A stretch of DNA of 64,000 bases from Pseudosulfitobacter pseudonitzschiae (GCF_900129395.1 NZ_FQVP01000003.1:62001-126000); one strand, 5' to 3'. Shown: positions 47,852 through 56,531, counted from the stretch's first letter. Numbers and translations are program-made. The notes: generated from the letters alone by a model not told the origin.

Positions 47852-48618
47852 CAGAAATCCTCGCGCTTCAGCGTGTCCTTGGCGACGCGCCAGTCGGCAT
47901 TGGAGAGATCAGAGCGGTTCATCGCCAGCATCGCGTCGATCTTGCCCTGGGGCGGCGCGGTGTTGTCGGGGGGGCGGGGCGTCAGCGTGGCGGGGTCGAT
48001 GCCGCCCAGAAGATCCAGCAGGGGCGCAAGCGGGCCAAGCGGGGTCTTGCAGGCCTCAAGCGGTTGCGACACCACCCGAATGTCCGGCACTGCGGCGGCG
48101 ACCTCTGCAACGATCTGATCCAGATTGGCAGAGCCTGCCATGTCGGTCGCATAGGCCTCGGCATCCAGTGTGATCCGCGTGGCCCGCAAATGCTGAACAT
48201 AGCAACTGCGCAACCACGGCGATGCGGCGCGGGTGGTGAAATACAGCACCTGTTCCGCAACCGGTGCGGCGGCGGCAAAGGCCTGAACAAGCGCCTTCAT
48301 GATGCGCGGCGTCGCGTCGTAAGCGGTCAGCCCATGCCGTCCGGGCATATGTCCCGCCAGATCCTCGGAATTGATGACAATATCCTTGCCCCGCGTGGCC
48401 CAGCCGTCGGCCAGCGCCGCCGCCTCGTAGCCGATCATGGCCAGGTCGGTCTGGCTGCGGCTGATGGAATAGGCGCGCGCCGCCTCGCACAGGGCCACCA
48501 TGCCGGGGCGCAGGATGATGCGGCAATGCGGGCGCAAAACCTCGCGGTTGGCCCGCAGGGTCTTTTGCACGGTGGTCGTGCCGGTCTTGTGAAACCCTGC
48601 GTGGATGATGATGCGCAT
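47851..48618 (-). CDS. Sulfotransferase-like protein (paralogue 2)
   Basis: This 255-residue protein begins MRIIIHAGFHKTGTTTVQ, with the same phosphate-binding loop, SEDLAGHMPGR, and TTRAASPWLRSCYV. Similarity to the preceding paralogue suggests a tandem duplication within the translation operon. ATG 48618 is used; the open frame upstream to 48642 lacks support. It overlaps paralogue 1 by one base. Confidence 0.78.
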   Translation of the reverse strand: MRIIIHAGFHKTGTTTVQKTLRANREVLRPHCRIILRPGMVALCEAARAYSISRSQTDLAMIGYEAAALADGWATRGKDIVINSEDLAGHMPGRHGLTAYDATPRIMKALVQAFAAAAPVAEQVLYFTTRAASPWLRSCYVQHLRATRITLDAEAYATDMAGSANLDQIVAEVAAAVPDIRVVSQPLEACKTPLGPLAPLLDLLGGIDPATLTPRPPDNTAPPQGKIDAMLAMNRSDLSNADWRVAKDTLKREDF

Positions 48619-48660
48619 GGCAGGCGTCCGTTCAGCCGCCATGCGCGATCAGGGAACGGG

Positions 48661-48822
48661 TCAGGCGATGGCGACAACGCCCAGAATGACCAGCAGGAAC
48701 AGAACCAGCGCGATGAAAATCAGGAACTTCGCGCCGCTCAGCGCGGCCCCTGACAGGCGGCCAAAGCCGAACAGACCGGCCACGGCGGCCACCACCAACA
48801 GGATCAGAATAAGCTTTAACAT
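48661..48822 (-). CDS. DUF1328 small membrane protein
   Basis: This 53-residue protein, MLKLILILLVVAAVAGLFGF followed by GARF-like GAALSGAKFLIFIALVLFLL, fits the DUF1328/YtjA two-helix pattern. ATG 48822 follows GAAAGGATA. It lies between rimM and the sulfotransferase pair. The function of the family is unknown. Confidence 0.82.
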   Translation of the reverse strand: MLKLILILLVVAAVAGLFGFGRLSGAALSGAKFLIFIALVLFLLVILGVVAIA

Positions 48823-48897
48823 GGGGTATCCTTTCACAGGCAGGCGCCAACCGCCTGTCTGTGATAGCAACACCCAAATCCGCTCGCGGTTCCGTGA

Positions 48898-49410
48898 TCA
48901 CGGCCACAGCCCTTCGGGCGGGTCGGCCACGATGCGCCCCGACGCCAGATCGACCGTCGGCACGGCCACCTTTGTGAAGGGCAGCAACACCGTGGCGCTG
49001 CTGTCGGGCAGGGCAACCTCAAGCAGGTCTGCCGCCCCGTGGTTCTGCACCGATTTGACACGGCCCAGTTCGGTGCCGCCGGTGTCCACGACCGTCAGGC
49101 CGACCAGGTCGGCGTGGTAGAATTCATCATCAGGCAACGACGGCAGCTGGTCGCGGTGTGCATGCAGGGTCACGCCCTTCAGCGCGTCGGCCTCTTCCTT
49201 GGTCGCCACTTCGGCAATGCGCACGACAAAGCCGTTCTTGACGGAATGCACGATGGCCAGCGAAAACGACCGCTTGCCGGTTTCGTCGGTCAGCGGGCTA
49301 TAGGCCTCGATGTCCTCGGGGGTTGCGCAGAACGATTTGATCCGCACTTCGCCCTTCACCCCATAGGCGCCGCTGATGGCGCCCACGCAAACCAGTTCAT
49401 CCTTGCTCAC
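48898..49410 (-). CDS. rimM: Ribosome maturation factor RimM
   Basis: This 170-residue protein shows [21 protein letters not shown] and the PRC-barrel part [24 protein letters not shown], ending in [11 protein letters not shown]. It binds S19 and helps 30S head assembly. It starts with a GTG at 49410 preceded by AGAGGTG; the open frame beyond is not family-like. Confidence 0.95.
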   Translation of the reverse strand: MSKDELVCVGAISGAYGVKGEVRIKSFCATPEDIEAYSPLTDETGKRSFSLAIVHSVKNGFVVRIAEVATKEEADALKGVTLHAHRDQLPSLPDDEFYHADLVGLTVVDTGGTELGRVKSVQNHGAADLLEVALPDSSATVLLPFTKVAVPTVDLASGRIVADPPEGLWP

Positions 49411-49816
49411 TTCACACCTCTGCAAATCCCGTCGCGCATGATGCCACCTGCATCGGTACACCGTTGCGCGGCTGCCTGGCTTTCATAAATCCAACCGGCG
49501 GCGAAAGCGACCGGCAACAGGACAATCATCCGAAAGAGTTTGAACACGCTTACAAAACCCTACTAAACCTTATGCACCCTGTCGCGGGCATTGCCGAGTG
49601 TCCAGTGCCGCCCACTGCGTTTCTGTTCGCTGCGGAAAATCCCGCGGGCCGTGTTCCGCAAGGCCGCTGGCAGGGCAGGGGTACAAGGCGTTTCATGCGC
49701 ATGGTGGACCCAGGAAGCGGGGTTTTTCGCCAACGCGGCACTTGCCCTGCATTTCGCCAGCTATCTGTGTGCGACGCCCCTTGCACAGTCTGGGGCCGCA
49801 TCCGATATGTGCTGCT
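49411..49816. other. Divergent intergenic region, rimM to the sodium channel
   Basis: No gene supported in these 406 bases. Short ORFs in two frames lack ribosome-binding sites. One TTCGCTGC word occurs at 49626, a motif that recurs further on (50978-51710). Confidence 0.5.
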
Positions 49817-50632
49817 ATGACTGATTCACCCGCTCTCTCCCAGCCCGGCCTGCGCGCCCGCGTGGCCCGTTTCACCGACCAGCCCGCGGTTCAGAATTTC
49901 ATTCTGGGCGTGATCCTGTTCAATGCCGTGATCCTCGGGCTTGAAACCTCGGATCAGGCGATGGCGGCGGCCGGTCCGTTGATCAAGACGCTGGATACGC
50001 TGTGTCTGGCGATCTTCGTGGTCGAGATCGCGCTCAAGATCTACGGGCGCGGCCTCGACTTTTTCCGGCGCGGCTGGAGCGTGTTCGATTTCGTGATCGT
50101 GGCGATTTCGCTGATCCCCGCAACCCAGGGCCTCAGCGTGCTGCGGGCGATGCGGATCTTGCGGTTGCTCCGGGTGATTTCGGTGGCGCCGTCCTTGCGC
50201 CGCGTGGTGGACGGGCTGGTCAATGCGCTGCCGGGGGTGGGGTCGGTGTTCCTGCTGATGGGCGTGATTTTCTACATCGGCGCGGTGATGGCGACCAAAC
50301 TGTTTGGCGCGGCTTTTCCCGACTGGTTCGGCACGCTGGCGCGGTCGGGCTATTCGCTGTTCCAGATCATGACGCTGGAAAGCTGGTCGATGGGCATCGT
50401 GCGCCCGGTGATGGAGGTTTACCCCTATTCGTGGACCTTCTTCATCCCGTTCATCATGGTCACGACCTTTGCCGTAGTGAACTTGCTGGTCGGTCTGATC
50501 GTGAATTCGATGCAGGACGCCCACAACGAAGAAACCAACGAAAAGACAGACACCTACCGCGACGAGGTGTTGCAGCGCCTGCTGGAGATCGAGGCGCTGA
50601 TCAAGGCGCAGGACGGTCACCGCAAGGACTGA
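49817..50632 (+). CDS. Bacterial voltage-gated sodium channel (BacNaV family)
   Basis: This 271-residue, single-domain six-helix channel has S1-S3 at residues about 25-100. S4 carries four regularly spaced arginines (Arg110, 113, 116, 119). S5 is LPGVGSVFLLMGVIFYIGAVM, followed by the pore helix and selectivity filter TLESWS (186-191), then S6 FIPFIMVTTFAVVNLLVGLIV. A predicted coiled coil follows (RDEVLQRLLEIEALIK). The LESWS filter is that of Na+-selective NaChBac homologues. It tetramerises in the inner membrane. Its role may be in motility or pH/sodium homeostasis. Confidence 0.93.
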   Translation: MTDSPALSQPGLRARVARFTDQPAVQNFILGVILFNAVILGLETSDQAMAAAGPLIKTLDTLCLAIFVVEIALKIYGRGLDFFRRGWSVFDFVIVAISLIPATQGLSVLRAMRILRLLRVISVAPSLRRVVDGLVNALPGVGSVFLLMGVIFYIGAVMATKLFGAAFPDWFGTLARSGYSLFQIMTLESWSMGIVRPVMEVYPYSWTFFIPFIMVTTFAVVNLLVGLIVNSMQDAHNEETNEKTDTYRDEVLQRLLEIEALIKAQDGHRKD

Positions 50633-51145
50633 GCCATCCTTGAACGTCGTTCAAATTCGGCGCCAGGCGACAGACTTTCTAAATCGGGTCGTTGATCCGT
50701 GCCAAGCATGTCTGACCCAAACCGGACCTTCGGGCCAATCTGCATCAGCGTCGGTGAGCGGACCTAGCGGACGTCCACCAAAGCCCGGAGTCAAGGTGCG
50801 AAGCACCGCCGGGCAGCGCCCGACCGCCCCATGGGCGGGCGCTTTCTCACCGTCTTGCGGTTCATCATCCCCACGCCAAAGCATAGAAATAAAGTGGCAC
50901 ACACCAACGTCTCCGATGCCCACCCGCGGTCAGGCGCTGCCCTGTGTGGTAACGTCAAGGTGGGCTCGAAGCGGTCGTTCGCTGCATAATCAGCCGATGT
51001 CCATTAAGCGGACAAAGTGTGCATTCGCTGCGGCTGCGCCAATGGCTGCTTCGGGAGCGTGCCAAAAAACGGTGGTTTCTTGAGCAGTTACTTCGCTGCG
51101 CGCTCGTGTTAAGTGTCCGCTCTGTTTGCAAGAAAAGGCGGCTCG
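50633..51145. other. Intergenic region with repeat copy B and TTCGCTGC motifs
   Basis: No gene is supported. It holds repeat copy B (50776-50949), then a patch with AAGCGGTCGTTCGCTGC (50969-50985) and similar words at 51024 and 51092. The sequence becomes A+T-richer toward 51145. Confidence 0.5.
50776..50949 (-). repeat. Dispersed intergenic repeat, copy B
   Basis: Inverted relative to copy A at 42041-42258 and lacking its 50-base hairpin insert. Arm words: GGCAGCGCC, GACCGCGGGTGGGCATC, GTGCCACTTTATTTCTA, GAACCGCAAGACGGTGAG, GGTCGGGCGCTGCCCGGCGG. Confidence 0.85.
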
Positions 51146-51741
51146 GTGATAAAATTATTATTAGGCATTATTATCTGGTTTGTGCAGTTGGTGTACTTGG
51201 TTCTGACTGCAACATTCAGAACGATAACACAGCCTTTTTCCACCGGGCCTATGGCGGCTCAAAAAGACCTGAATGGCAACGTGGAACGAGGCAAAACCTT
51301 TGTCCGCGCGTACTACTACCTTGAATCCTTAGAAAATCACGGCGACCCACCCGAAACCGCAAACACTGTAGCGTCCAGCCTGTTCGAGGCATGGTCAGAC
51401 CCAGATGCCGATAACAGAATTATTGTGAGAGCTACTCAATACGCCAAACAACATCATAGCGGAAATCAGTTGCCTACAATTGAAGAAGCCCGCGCAAAAG
51501 GCTTTACAGGGTAGTCCGGCACAAAGCATTCCAGAAACGGTCGTTTTAATCATTGGTCTCCTGCTCAGCGAAATCAATGATAGTTCTTGTGACACAAACC
51601 CTTGGCAAAACCCGCTTTGATTTTTTCACGTTTTTTCCGTACCTAATGAAGTCGACATTCGTGCAAACTGCAGCATTGGTCTCACTGGGCTCAAACCTGC
51701 CGTTCGCTGCAATTCTCACGAATGACCGCTTTGCCCCGCCC
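50969..51741. repeat. Scattered TTCGCTGC / AAGCGG words
   Basis: The 8-mer TTCGCTGC occurs at 50978, 51024, 51092 and 51703 (plus 49626), often preceded by AAGCGGTC or AAGCGGAC; at 51718 the inverted form ACGAATGACCGCTTT appears. I recall such words from intergenic spacers of Roseobacter genomes. They overlap the unknown gene at 51146 only at its edges. Confidence 0.5.
51146..51514 (+). CDS. Hypothetical membrane-anchored protein in an A+T-rich patch
   Basis: This 122-residue protein starts with a GTG at 51146 (AAAAGG at good spacing; an in-frame GTG at 51113 is possible). It has one N-terminal hydrophobic helix (LLLGIIIWFVQLVYLVL), then a mainly helical, hydrophilic body (YYYLESLENHGDP, NRIIVRATQYAKQHH). 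Base composition is visibly lower in G+C than its neighbours, suggesting transfer. No family recognised. Confidence 0.5.
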   Translation: MIKLLLGIIIWFVQLVYLVLTATFRTITQPFSTGPMAAQKDLNGNVERGKTFVRAYYYLESLENHGDPPETANTVASSLFEAWSDPDADNRIIVRATQYAKQHHSGNQLPTIEEARAKGFTG

Positions 51742-51889
51742 TACAGACGCAGCGTCGCGCCCTAGGTCAGCAAGCTCTCACAAAAAGCCGGTTTTGCTTG
51801 GCGACCGACATCCGCACACTTCTGACCCCACACGAAAAAGACCCGCCCCACCTGCGTGGACCGGGCCTGAAATCAGATAACAGCCAGAG
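51515..51889. other. Intergenic, A+T-rich, with rpsP terminator
   Basis: A 70-residue open frame (51553-51765) has no ribosome-binding site or family and is not counted. The region carries one TTCGCTGC word and ends in the terminator of rpsP. Confidence 0.4.
51835..51869 (-). terminator. Terminator after rpsP
   Basis: On the minus strand GGCCCGGTCCAC-GCAG-GTGGGGCGGGTC, with imperfect pairing, is followed by TTTTTCG, about 20 bases past the rpsP stop. Confidence 0.65.
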
Positions 51890-52279
51890 TTACTCTTCTG
51901 CGGCTGCTTCTTCTGCCGGTGCGTTGGCGGCTTCTTCGAGGGCAGCTTTCTTGGCCGCTTTCTCTTCGACGCGCGCCTGGGCTTTCTTGCCGGGTGTGCC
52001 CTTGTTGGGGTTGTTACGCTCGGTTTTCTCTTTCACGCCAGCGGCTTCCAGCATACGGGCCACACGGTCTGTGGGCTGCGCGCCTTGGGCGATCCAGTGC
52101 TGGATGCGCTCGATGTCCATTTTCACGCGGTCTTCGCTGTCTTTGGCCAGCAGCGGGTTATATGTGCCCAGTTTCTCGATGAAACGGCCGTCGCGCGGCA
52201 TGCGGCTGTCGGCGGCTACGATACGGTAGAAGGGGCGTTTCTTGGAACCGCCGCGGGCGAGACGAATTTTCATGGCCAT
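51890..52279 (-). CDS. rpsP: 30S ribosomal protein S16
   Basis: This protein of up to 129 residues contains [24 protein letters not shown] and GTYNPL, typical S16, and a longer-than-usual Ala/Glu/Lys-rich C-terminal tail as in many alphaproteobacteria. Start 52279 (MAMKI) or 52273 (MKI); both are preceded by a purine-rich stretch. It follows the chorismate mutase gene by 45 bases. Confidence 0.96.
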   Translation of the reverse strand: MAMKIRLARGGSKKRPFYRIVAADSRMPRDGRFIEKLGTYNPLLAKDSEDRVKMDIERIQHWIAQGAQPTDRVARMLEAAGVKEKTERNNPNKGTPGKKAQARVEEKAAKKAALEEAANAPAEEAAAEE

Positions 52280-52324
52280 GGTTGGTATCTCCTAAGTGAT
52301 GGCTTTGACGGGGCTAACCCCGTT

Positions 52325-52621
52325 TCAGGATTGGTGCTGTTTGTGGTGCTGAATGACTTCAGCGATGATGAAGTTCAGGAACTTCTTGGCGAATTCGGGG
52401 TCGAGGTCGGCCTCGGTCGCCAAATCTTCAAGCCGTGCGATCTGCGTGGCTTCGCGCGCAGGGTCGGACGGGGGAAGGTCGTGTTCGGCTTTGAGTTTCC
52501 CCACAGCCTGAGTGTGTTTGAACCGCTCGCCCAAGGTGTAGACCAGGATGGCGTCCAGCCGGTCGATGCTGGCGCGGTGGCCTTTGAGGAGTTCGGCGGC
52601 AAGTTTCACAGTGTCGGTCAT
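52325..52621 (-). CDS. Chorismate mutase (AroQ type)
   Basis: This 98-residue all-helical protein (HRASIDRLDAILVYTLGERFKHTQAVGKLKAEHDLP ... EFAKKFLNFIIAEVIQHH) has the AroQ pattern with the active-site Arg/Lys/Gln positions in the first and third helices. It makes prephenate, the PheA substrate. Its place between ffh and rpsP is a common arrangement in Rhodobacterales. Its start abuts the ffh stop. Confidence 0.9.
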   Translation of the reverse strand: MTDTVKLAAELLKGHRASIDRLDAILVYTLGERFKHTQAVGKLKAEHDLPPSDPAREATQIARLEDLATEADLDPEFAKKFLNFIIAEVIQHHKQHQS

Positions 52622-54130
52622 CTATTTCTTCTTCCCAAAGCCGGACAGACCCGACGGCAGGCCCATGCCGCCGCCCATGCCACCCAGACCGGCGGGCAGT
52701 TTGCCGCCCATCTGTTTGGCGGCGGCTTCCAGCGCCTTGGGGTCCATGCCTGCGGCCATCTCTTCGGGGCTGGGGCCGCCCTTGCCGAACATGCCTTTCA
52801 TGGCCTGTTTCAGCATCCCGCCTTTGCCCATCTTGCCCATTTTCTTCATCATGTCGGACATCTGGCGGTGCATTTTCAGCAGCTTGTTCAGTTCCGACAC
52901 TTCCATGCCCGCGCCGCGCGCGATGCGCTTTTTGCGGCTGGCCTGAAGCAGGGCAGGGTTGGCGCGCTCTTTCTTGGTCATCGACTGGATCAGCGCGATC
53001 TGCTGTTTCAATATCTTGTCGTCAAAGCCCGACGCCTCGACCTGTTTGGCCATTTTGCCCATGCCGGGCATCATGCCCATCATGCCTTGCATGCCGCCCA
53101 TCTTGATCATCTGTTCCAGCTGCATGCGCAGGTCGTTCATGTTGAACTGACCCTTGGCCATGCGCTTCATCATCTTTTCGGCCTGTTCGGCCTCGATGGT
53201 TTCCTGCGCCTTTTCGACCAGGGCCACGATGTCGCCCATGCCCAGGATACGGCCCGCGATCCGCTCCGGCTCGAAGGTCTCCAGCGCGTCCATCTTCTCG
53301 CCCAGACCGACGAACTTGATCGGCTTGCCGGTCACCGCACGCATCGAAAGCGCCGCACCGCCGCGCCCGTCGCCGTCCATCCGTGTCAGGACAACGCCGG
53401 TGATGCCGATACGGTCGTCAAAGTTCTGGGCGGTGTGCACGGCGTCCTGACCGGTCAGGCCATCGACCACCAGCAGCGTTTCGCGCGGGTTGGCGACATT
53501 GCGCACCGCTTCGACCTGTTGCATCAGCTCTTCGTCGATCGACAGACGGCCCGCGGTGTCCAGCATATAGACGTCATAGCCGCCCATGCTGGCCTGTGTC
53601 TTGGCGCGTTTGGCGATGGCGACGGGGTCTTCGCCCTTGACGATGGGCAGGGTGTCGACACCGATCTGCACACCCAGAATGGCCAGCTGTTCCATAGCCG
53701 CCGGACGGTTGACGTCCAGCGAGGCCATCAGGACCTTCTTGCCGTCGCGCTCTTTCAGGCGTTTGGCCAGCTTTGCCGTGGTGGTCGTTTTACCGCCACC
53801 CTGCAGGCCGACCATCAGGATCGGCGCGGGCGGGTTGTCGATTTTCAGCGCGCCGGGTTCGCCCTCGCCGCGCAGCGTGTCGATCAGCGCGTCGTGCACG
53901 ATCTTGACGACCTGCTGGCCGGGGGTGATCGACTTGGTCACCGCCTGGCCTGTGGCCTTTTCCTGCACGGCCTTGACGAAATCGCGTGCCACGGGCAGCG
54001 AAACGTCCGCTTCCAGCAGGGCGACGCGCACTTCGCGCAGGGCGGTTTTCACATCCTCGTCGGACAGCGAACCCTGTTTGGTCAGACGGTCAAAGACCCC
54101 GCCAAGCCGTTCGGATAGATTTTCAAACAT
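52622..54130 (-). CDS. ffh: Signal recognition particle protein Ffh
   Basis: This 502-residue SRP GTPase has an N-domain (residues 1-85), a G-domain with P-loop GLQGGGKTTT (108-117), LDTAGRLS and TRMDGDGRGG, and a Met-rich M-domain ending in GGMGGGMGLPSGLSGFGKKK. ATG 54130 gives the standard N-terminus MFENLSERL; the longer open frame (54226) is not family-like. It starts the translation operon. Confidence 0.97.
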   Translation of the reverse strand: MFENLSERLGGVFDRLTKQGSLSDEDVKTALREVRVALLEADVSLPVARDFVKAVQEKATGQAVTKSITPGQQVVKIVHDALIDTLRGEGEPGALKIDNPPAPILMVGLQGGGKTTTTAKLAKRLKERDGKKVLMASLDVNRPAAMEQLAILGVQIGVDTLPIVKGEDPVAIAKRAKTQASMGGYDVYMLDTAGRLSIDEELMQQVEAVRNVANPRETLLVVDGLTGQDAVHTAQNFDDRIGITGVVLTRMDGDGRGGAALSMRAVTGKPIKFVGLGEKMDALETFEPERIAGRILGMGDIVALVEKAQETIEAEQAEKMMKRMAKGQFNMNDLRMQLEQMIKMGGMQGMMGMMPGMGKMAKQVEASGFDDKILKQQIALIQSMTKKERANPALLQASRKKRIARGAGMEVSELNKLLKMHRQMSDMMKKMGKMGKGGMLKQAMKGMFGKGGPSPEEMAAGMDPKALEAAAKQMGGKLPAGLGGMGGGMGLPSGLSGFGKKK

Positions 54131-54298
54131 GCCAAGCGCCTTTCGTGCCCGTTTCGATCTGCCCCCTATGTAGGAAGCGGTGAGGAATTTCCCAAGTTCA
54201 AACCAAGAGCGCCCCCGTGGGCGCAACGCGCTGACGGAGGGCGATCCCTGATCTGTCAGGGACCGGAAGGCTGATGCTCCCGGATGTTGGGTGCGCGT

Positions 54299-54817
54299 TT
54301 ACGGCGCGGGACGGCCCGAGTCAACACCGGCGGATGCGGGCCGGGGCTGTTGGTCGAGCCAGCGGTTGATGGCCTCGACCATCTTCGGCGGGCCGGACAG
54401 GTTGGAATAGGCCGATATCAGCGGATGCCGTCCCGCGCTCATCCCGCGCGACAGGACCAGAACGGGCCGCGCCAGCGTCGTGCCTTTGGACCCGACGGTG
54501 GTTTCCAGTTCGGCATGGCTGACATCCGCCAGCGCGTGAACGACCTGATCATACCGCAACATGGACTTGCGGCGGATCGTGACCGTGCCGGCGGTGCGAT
54601 CAAGGACAACCTGCAACCGTTGCACCAATGCAATCAGCACAACGACACCTATGCCGCTGCCAAAGACGGCAAAGACCAGCCCGAACATCGGTTCTGCCGA
54701 CATGATGAACAGGCCGCTGCCCGCAAAGATCAGGATGAACCCGGTCAGCATCAGCGCCAGAACCCACGGTGTTTCGTCCAGCAGCAGGCGGTCAGGGCTG
54801 TCTTGCAGCACCTTCAT
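54299..54817 (-). CDS. Hypothetical two-helix membrane protein
   Basis: This 172-residue protein has two hydrophobic helices (WVLALMLTGFILIFAGSGLFIM and MFGLVFAVFGSGIGVVVLIALVQ), then a beta-rich cytoplasmic domain with VVLDRTAGTVTIRRKSML and VLVLSRG, a pattern like a PH-like/YdbT-type domain. No family is firmly recognised. ATG 54817 chosen; open frame upstream to 54910 runs into the azoR terminator. Confidence 0.6.
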   Translation of the reverse strand: MKVLQDSPDRLLLDETPWVLALMLTGFILIFAGSGLFIMSAEPMFGLVFAVFGSGIGVVVLIALVQRLQVVLDRTAGTVTIRRKSMLRYDQVVHALADVSHAELETTVGSKGTTLARPVLVLSRGMSAGRHPLISAYSNLSGPPKMVEAINRWLDQQPRPASAGVDSGRPAP

Positions 54818-54858
54818 GGAACAGCCCGCGCGGGGGGTGTGAAAACGGAACGGGGCAT

Positions 54859-54896
54859 AAAAAAATCCGGCGCACTGAAAATCAATGCGCCGGATG
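54859..54896 (-). terminator. Terminator after azoR
   Basis: On the minus strand TCCGGCGCA and TGCGCCGGA form a 9-bp perfect stem around TTGATTTTCAG, followed by a run of seven T. It lies about 55 bases past the azoR stop. Confidence 0.9.
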
Positions 54897-54949
54897 CTAG
54901 GGGTGGGCACCCCATGATGTCAAAGCCTGCGTTTGGCGCAGGCCAACGC

Positions 54950-55528
54950 TTAGGCGGCCAGTTTGGCCACTTGTTCCTTGGCCGCGGCAATCGAACCTTC
55001 GGCATCGACCGACAGGCGGTCAGCGGCGACAACCTGAACATCGGTGATGCCGACAAAGCCCAGGATGTGACGCATGTAGGTTGTGGCGAAATCAATTTCC
55101 GAGCCCACGGGCGTGCCGCCGGTGGCGGCGACCAGAATGGCGCGTTTGCCGGTGAGCAGACCTTCGGGGCCAGCTTCGGTGTAGCGGAACGTGATGCCCG
55201 CGCGGCAGATCATGTCGACCCAGGCCTTGAGGTTGGTCGGAATCGTGAAGTTGTAGACGGGAATGCCGATAACCAGCACGTCCGCAGCTTTGACTTCCTC
55301 GATCAGCTTGTCGGACAGGGCCAACAGTTCTTTCTGGGCGTCGGTGCGGTCGGCTTCGGGGGTGAAGTTGGCGCCGATCCAGCTTTCGCTCATGTGGGGT
55401 GGGGCGTCGAACAGGTCACGTGTGACGACGTCGCCGTCCAGACGGGCAACGACATCCTTGCTCAGGTCACGGGTGACCGAGCTGGCGCGGCGGGCAGAGG
55501 CATCAATGTGCAGAATCGATTTGGTCAT
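54950..55528 (-). CDS. azoR: FMN-dependent NADH-azoreductase
   Basis: This 192-residue flavodoxin-like quinone/azo reductase has the FMN phosphate loop HIDASARRASSVTR, VIGIPVYNFTIPTNLKAWVD and LVAATGGTPVG. It reduces quinones by two electrons, probably as detoxification. It is divergent from a LysR gene, with a palindrome between the two. Confidence 0.93.
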   Translation of the reverse strand: MTKSILHIDASARRASSVTRDLSKDVVARLDGDVVTRDLFDAPPHMSESWIGANFTPEADRTDAQKELLALSDKLIEEVKAADVLVIGIPVYNFTIPTNLKAWVDMICRAGITFRYTEAGPEGLLTGKRAILVAATGGTPVGSEIDFATTYMRHILGFVGITDVQVVAADRLSVDAEGSIAAAKEQVAKLAA

Positions 55529-55573
55529 TTTCAGGTCCTTTCAGGAGGCGTGTTCTGACCAGAAACTAGGCAT

Positions 55574-55585
55574 TGTAAATTTACA
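55574..55585. promoter_or_regulatory. Palindrome TGTAAATTTACA in the azoR-LysR divergent gap
   Basis: Perfect 12-bp palindrome, 46 bases from the azoR start and 65 from the LysR start. Its A+T-rich centre fits a LysR-type operator. Confidence 0.5.
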
Positions 55586-55649
55586 CGCAATTGGCCAAAA
55601 CTCACAGCGCATGTTGAAAAACGCACATATTTAGCTGGATGGTCTTCGC

Positions 55650-56531
55650 ATGGAAAATTGGGACGAAATCAAAACCGCCTATCAGGTTGCACGCATCGGC
55701 ACCGTCAGCGGCGCGGCCGAGGTGCTGGGCGTGCACCATGCCACGGTGATCCGTCACATCGATGCGTTAGAGCAGCGGTTGGGGGTCAGGCTGTTCCAGC
55801 GGCACGCGCGGGGTTATACCGCGACCGAAGCCGGTGAGGACCTGCTGCGCGTGGCCAAGGCAACGGATGACCAGTTCAGCCAGCTGGTCGGACGTATCAA
55901 GGGGCGCGGTGCCGGAGTTTCGGGCGATCTGGTGATCACGTCTTTGACGTCACTGGTCCCGCGCATGGTGCCGCTTTTGACCGAATTCCAACGCAAGAAC
56001 CCTGAAGTTGTTATCCGCTATCTGACAGGCACGCGCCTGTTCCGGCTGGAATACGGCGAGGCACATGTGGCCATCCGCACAGGGTCGCCGCCCTCGCAAC
56101 CCGACAACGTGGTCCAGGCGCTGTCCCGCCAGCGCATGGGGCTTTTTGCGTCGCGCCGCTATGTTGATGACTATGGCTTGCCAAAAACCTGGGCCGATTG
56201 TGTCGGCCATCGCTTTGTCGGCACCAGCGACGACCAAAGCCGCGCACCGTTTAACAATTGGATACGGGAAAAGGTGCCCGAGGCCACCTTCAGCTTTCGC
56301 AGCGACGAGGACCGCGCCATTGAACAGGCCATCCTCAGCGGTGCGGGCATCGGTTTCGCTTCGATTCTGGAAGCCCGGGCAAACCCCGATCTGGTCGAGG
56401 TGTTCCCGCCCGAGGGCGATGAATGGTCCGCGGCGCTTTGGCTGGTGACCCATGTCGATCTGCACCGCACGACCAAGGTTCAGGCGTTCCTGACCTTTCT
56501 CAAGGCCGAGGCCAAAGGTTGGGACCTGTGA
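55650..56531 (+). CDS. LysR-family transcriptional regulator
   Basis: This 293-residue protein has HTH IGTVSGAAEVLGVHHATVIRHIDALEQRLGVRLFQR and effector domain from about residue 95 (SGDLVITSLTSLVPRMVPLL). It is divergent from azoR, so probably regulates it in response to quinones or similar. The stop overlaps the EamA start. Confidence 0.9.
   Translation: MENWDEIKTAYQVARIGTVSGAAEVLGVHHATVIRHIDALEQRLGVRLFQRHARGYTATEAGEDLLRVAKATDDQFSQLVGRIKGRGAGVSGDLVITSLTSLVPRMVPLLTEFQRKNPEVVIRYLTGTRLFRLEYGEAHVAIRTGSPPSQPDNVVQALSRQRMGLFASRRYVDDYGLPKTWADCVGHRFVGTSDDQSRAPFNNWIREKVPEATFSFRSDEDRAIEQAILSGAGIGFASILEARANPDLVEVFPPEGDEWSAALWLVTHVDLHRTTKVQAFLTFLKAEAKGWDL

Noticed and set aside
51553-51765. A 70-codon plus-strand frame between the orphan gene and rpsP
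   Set aside because: No ribosome-binding site, and its 3' part overlaps the recurrent TTCGCTGC / AAGCGG sequence; no coding signal.
52085-54118. A 677-codon plus-strand open frame opposite rpsP, chorismate mutase and ffh
   Set aside because: His/Leu/Gln-rich translation antisense to conserved ribosomal and SRP genes; no ribosome-binding site; typical shadow frame.
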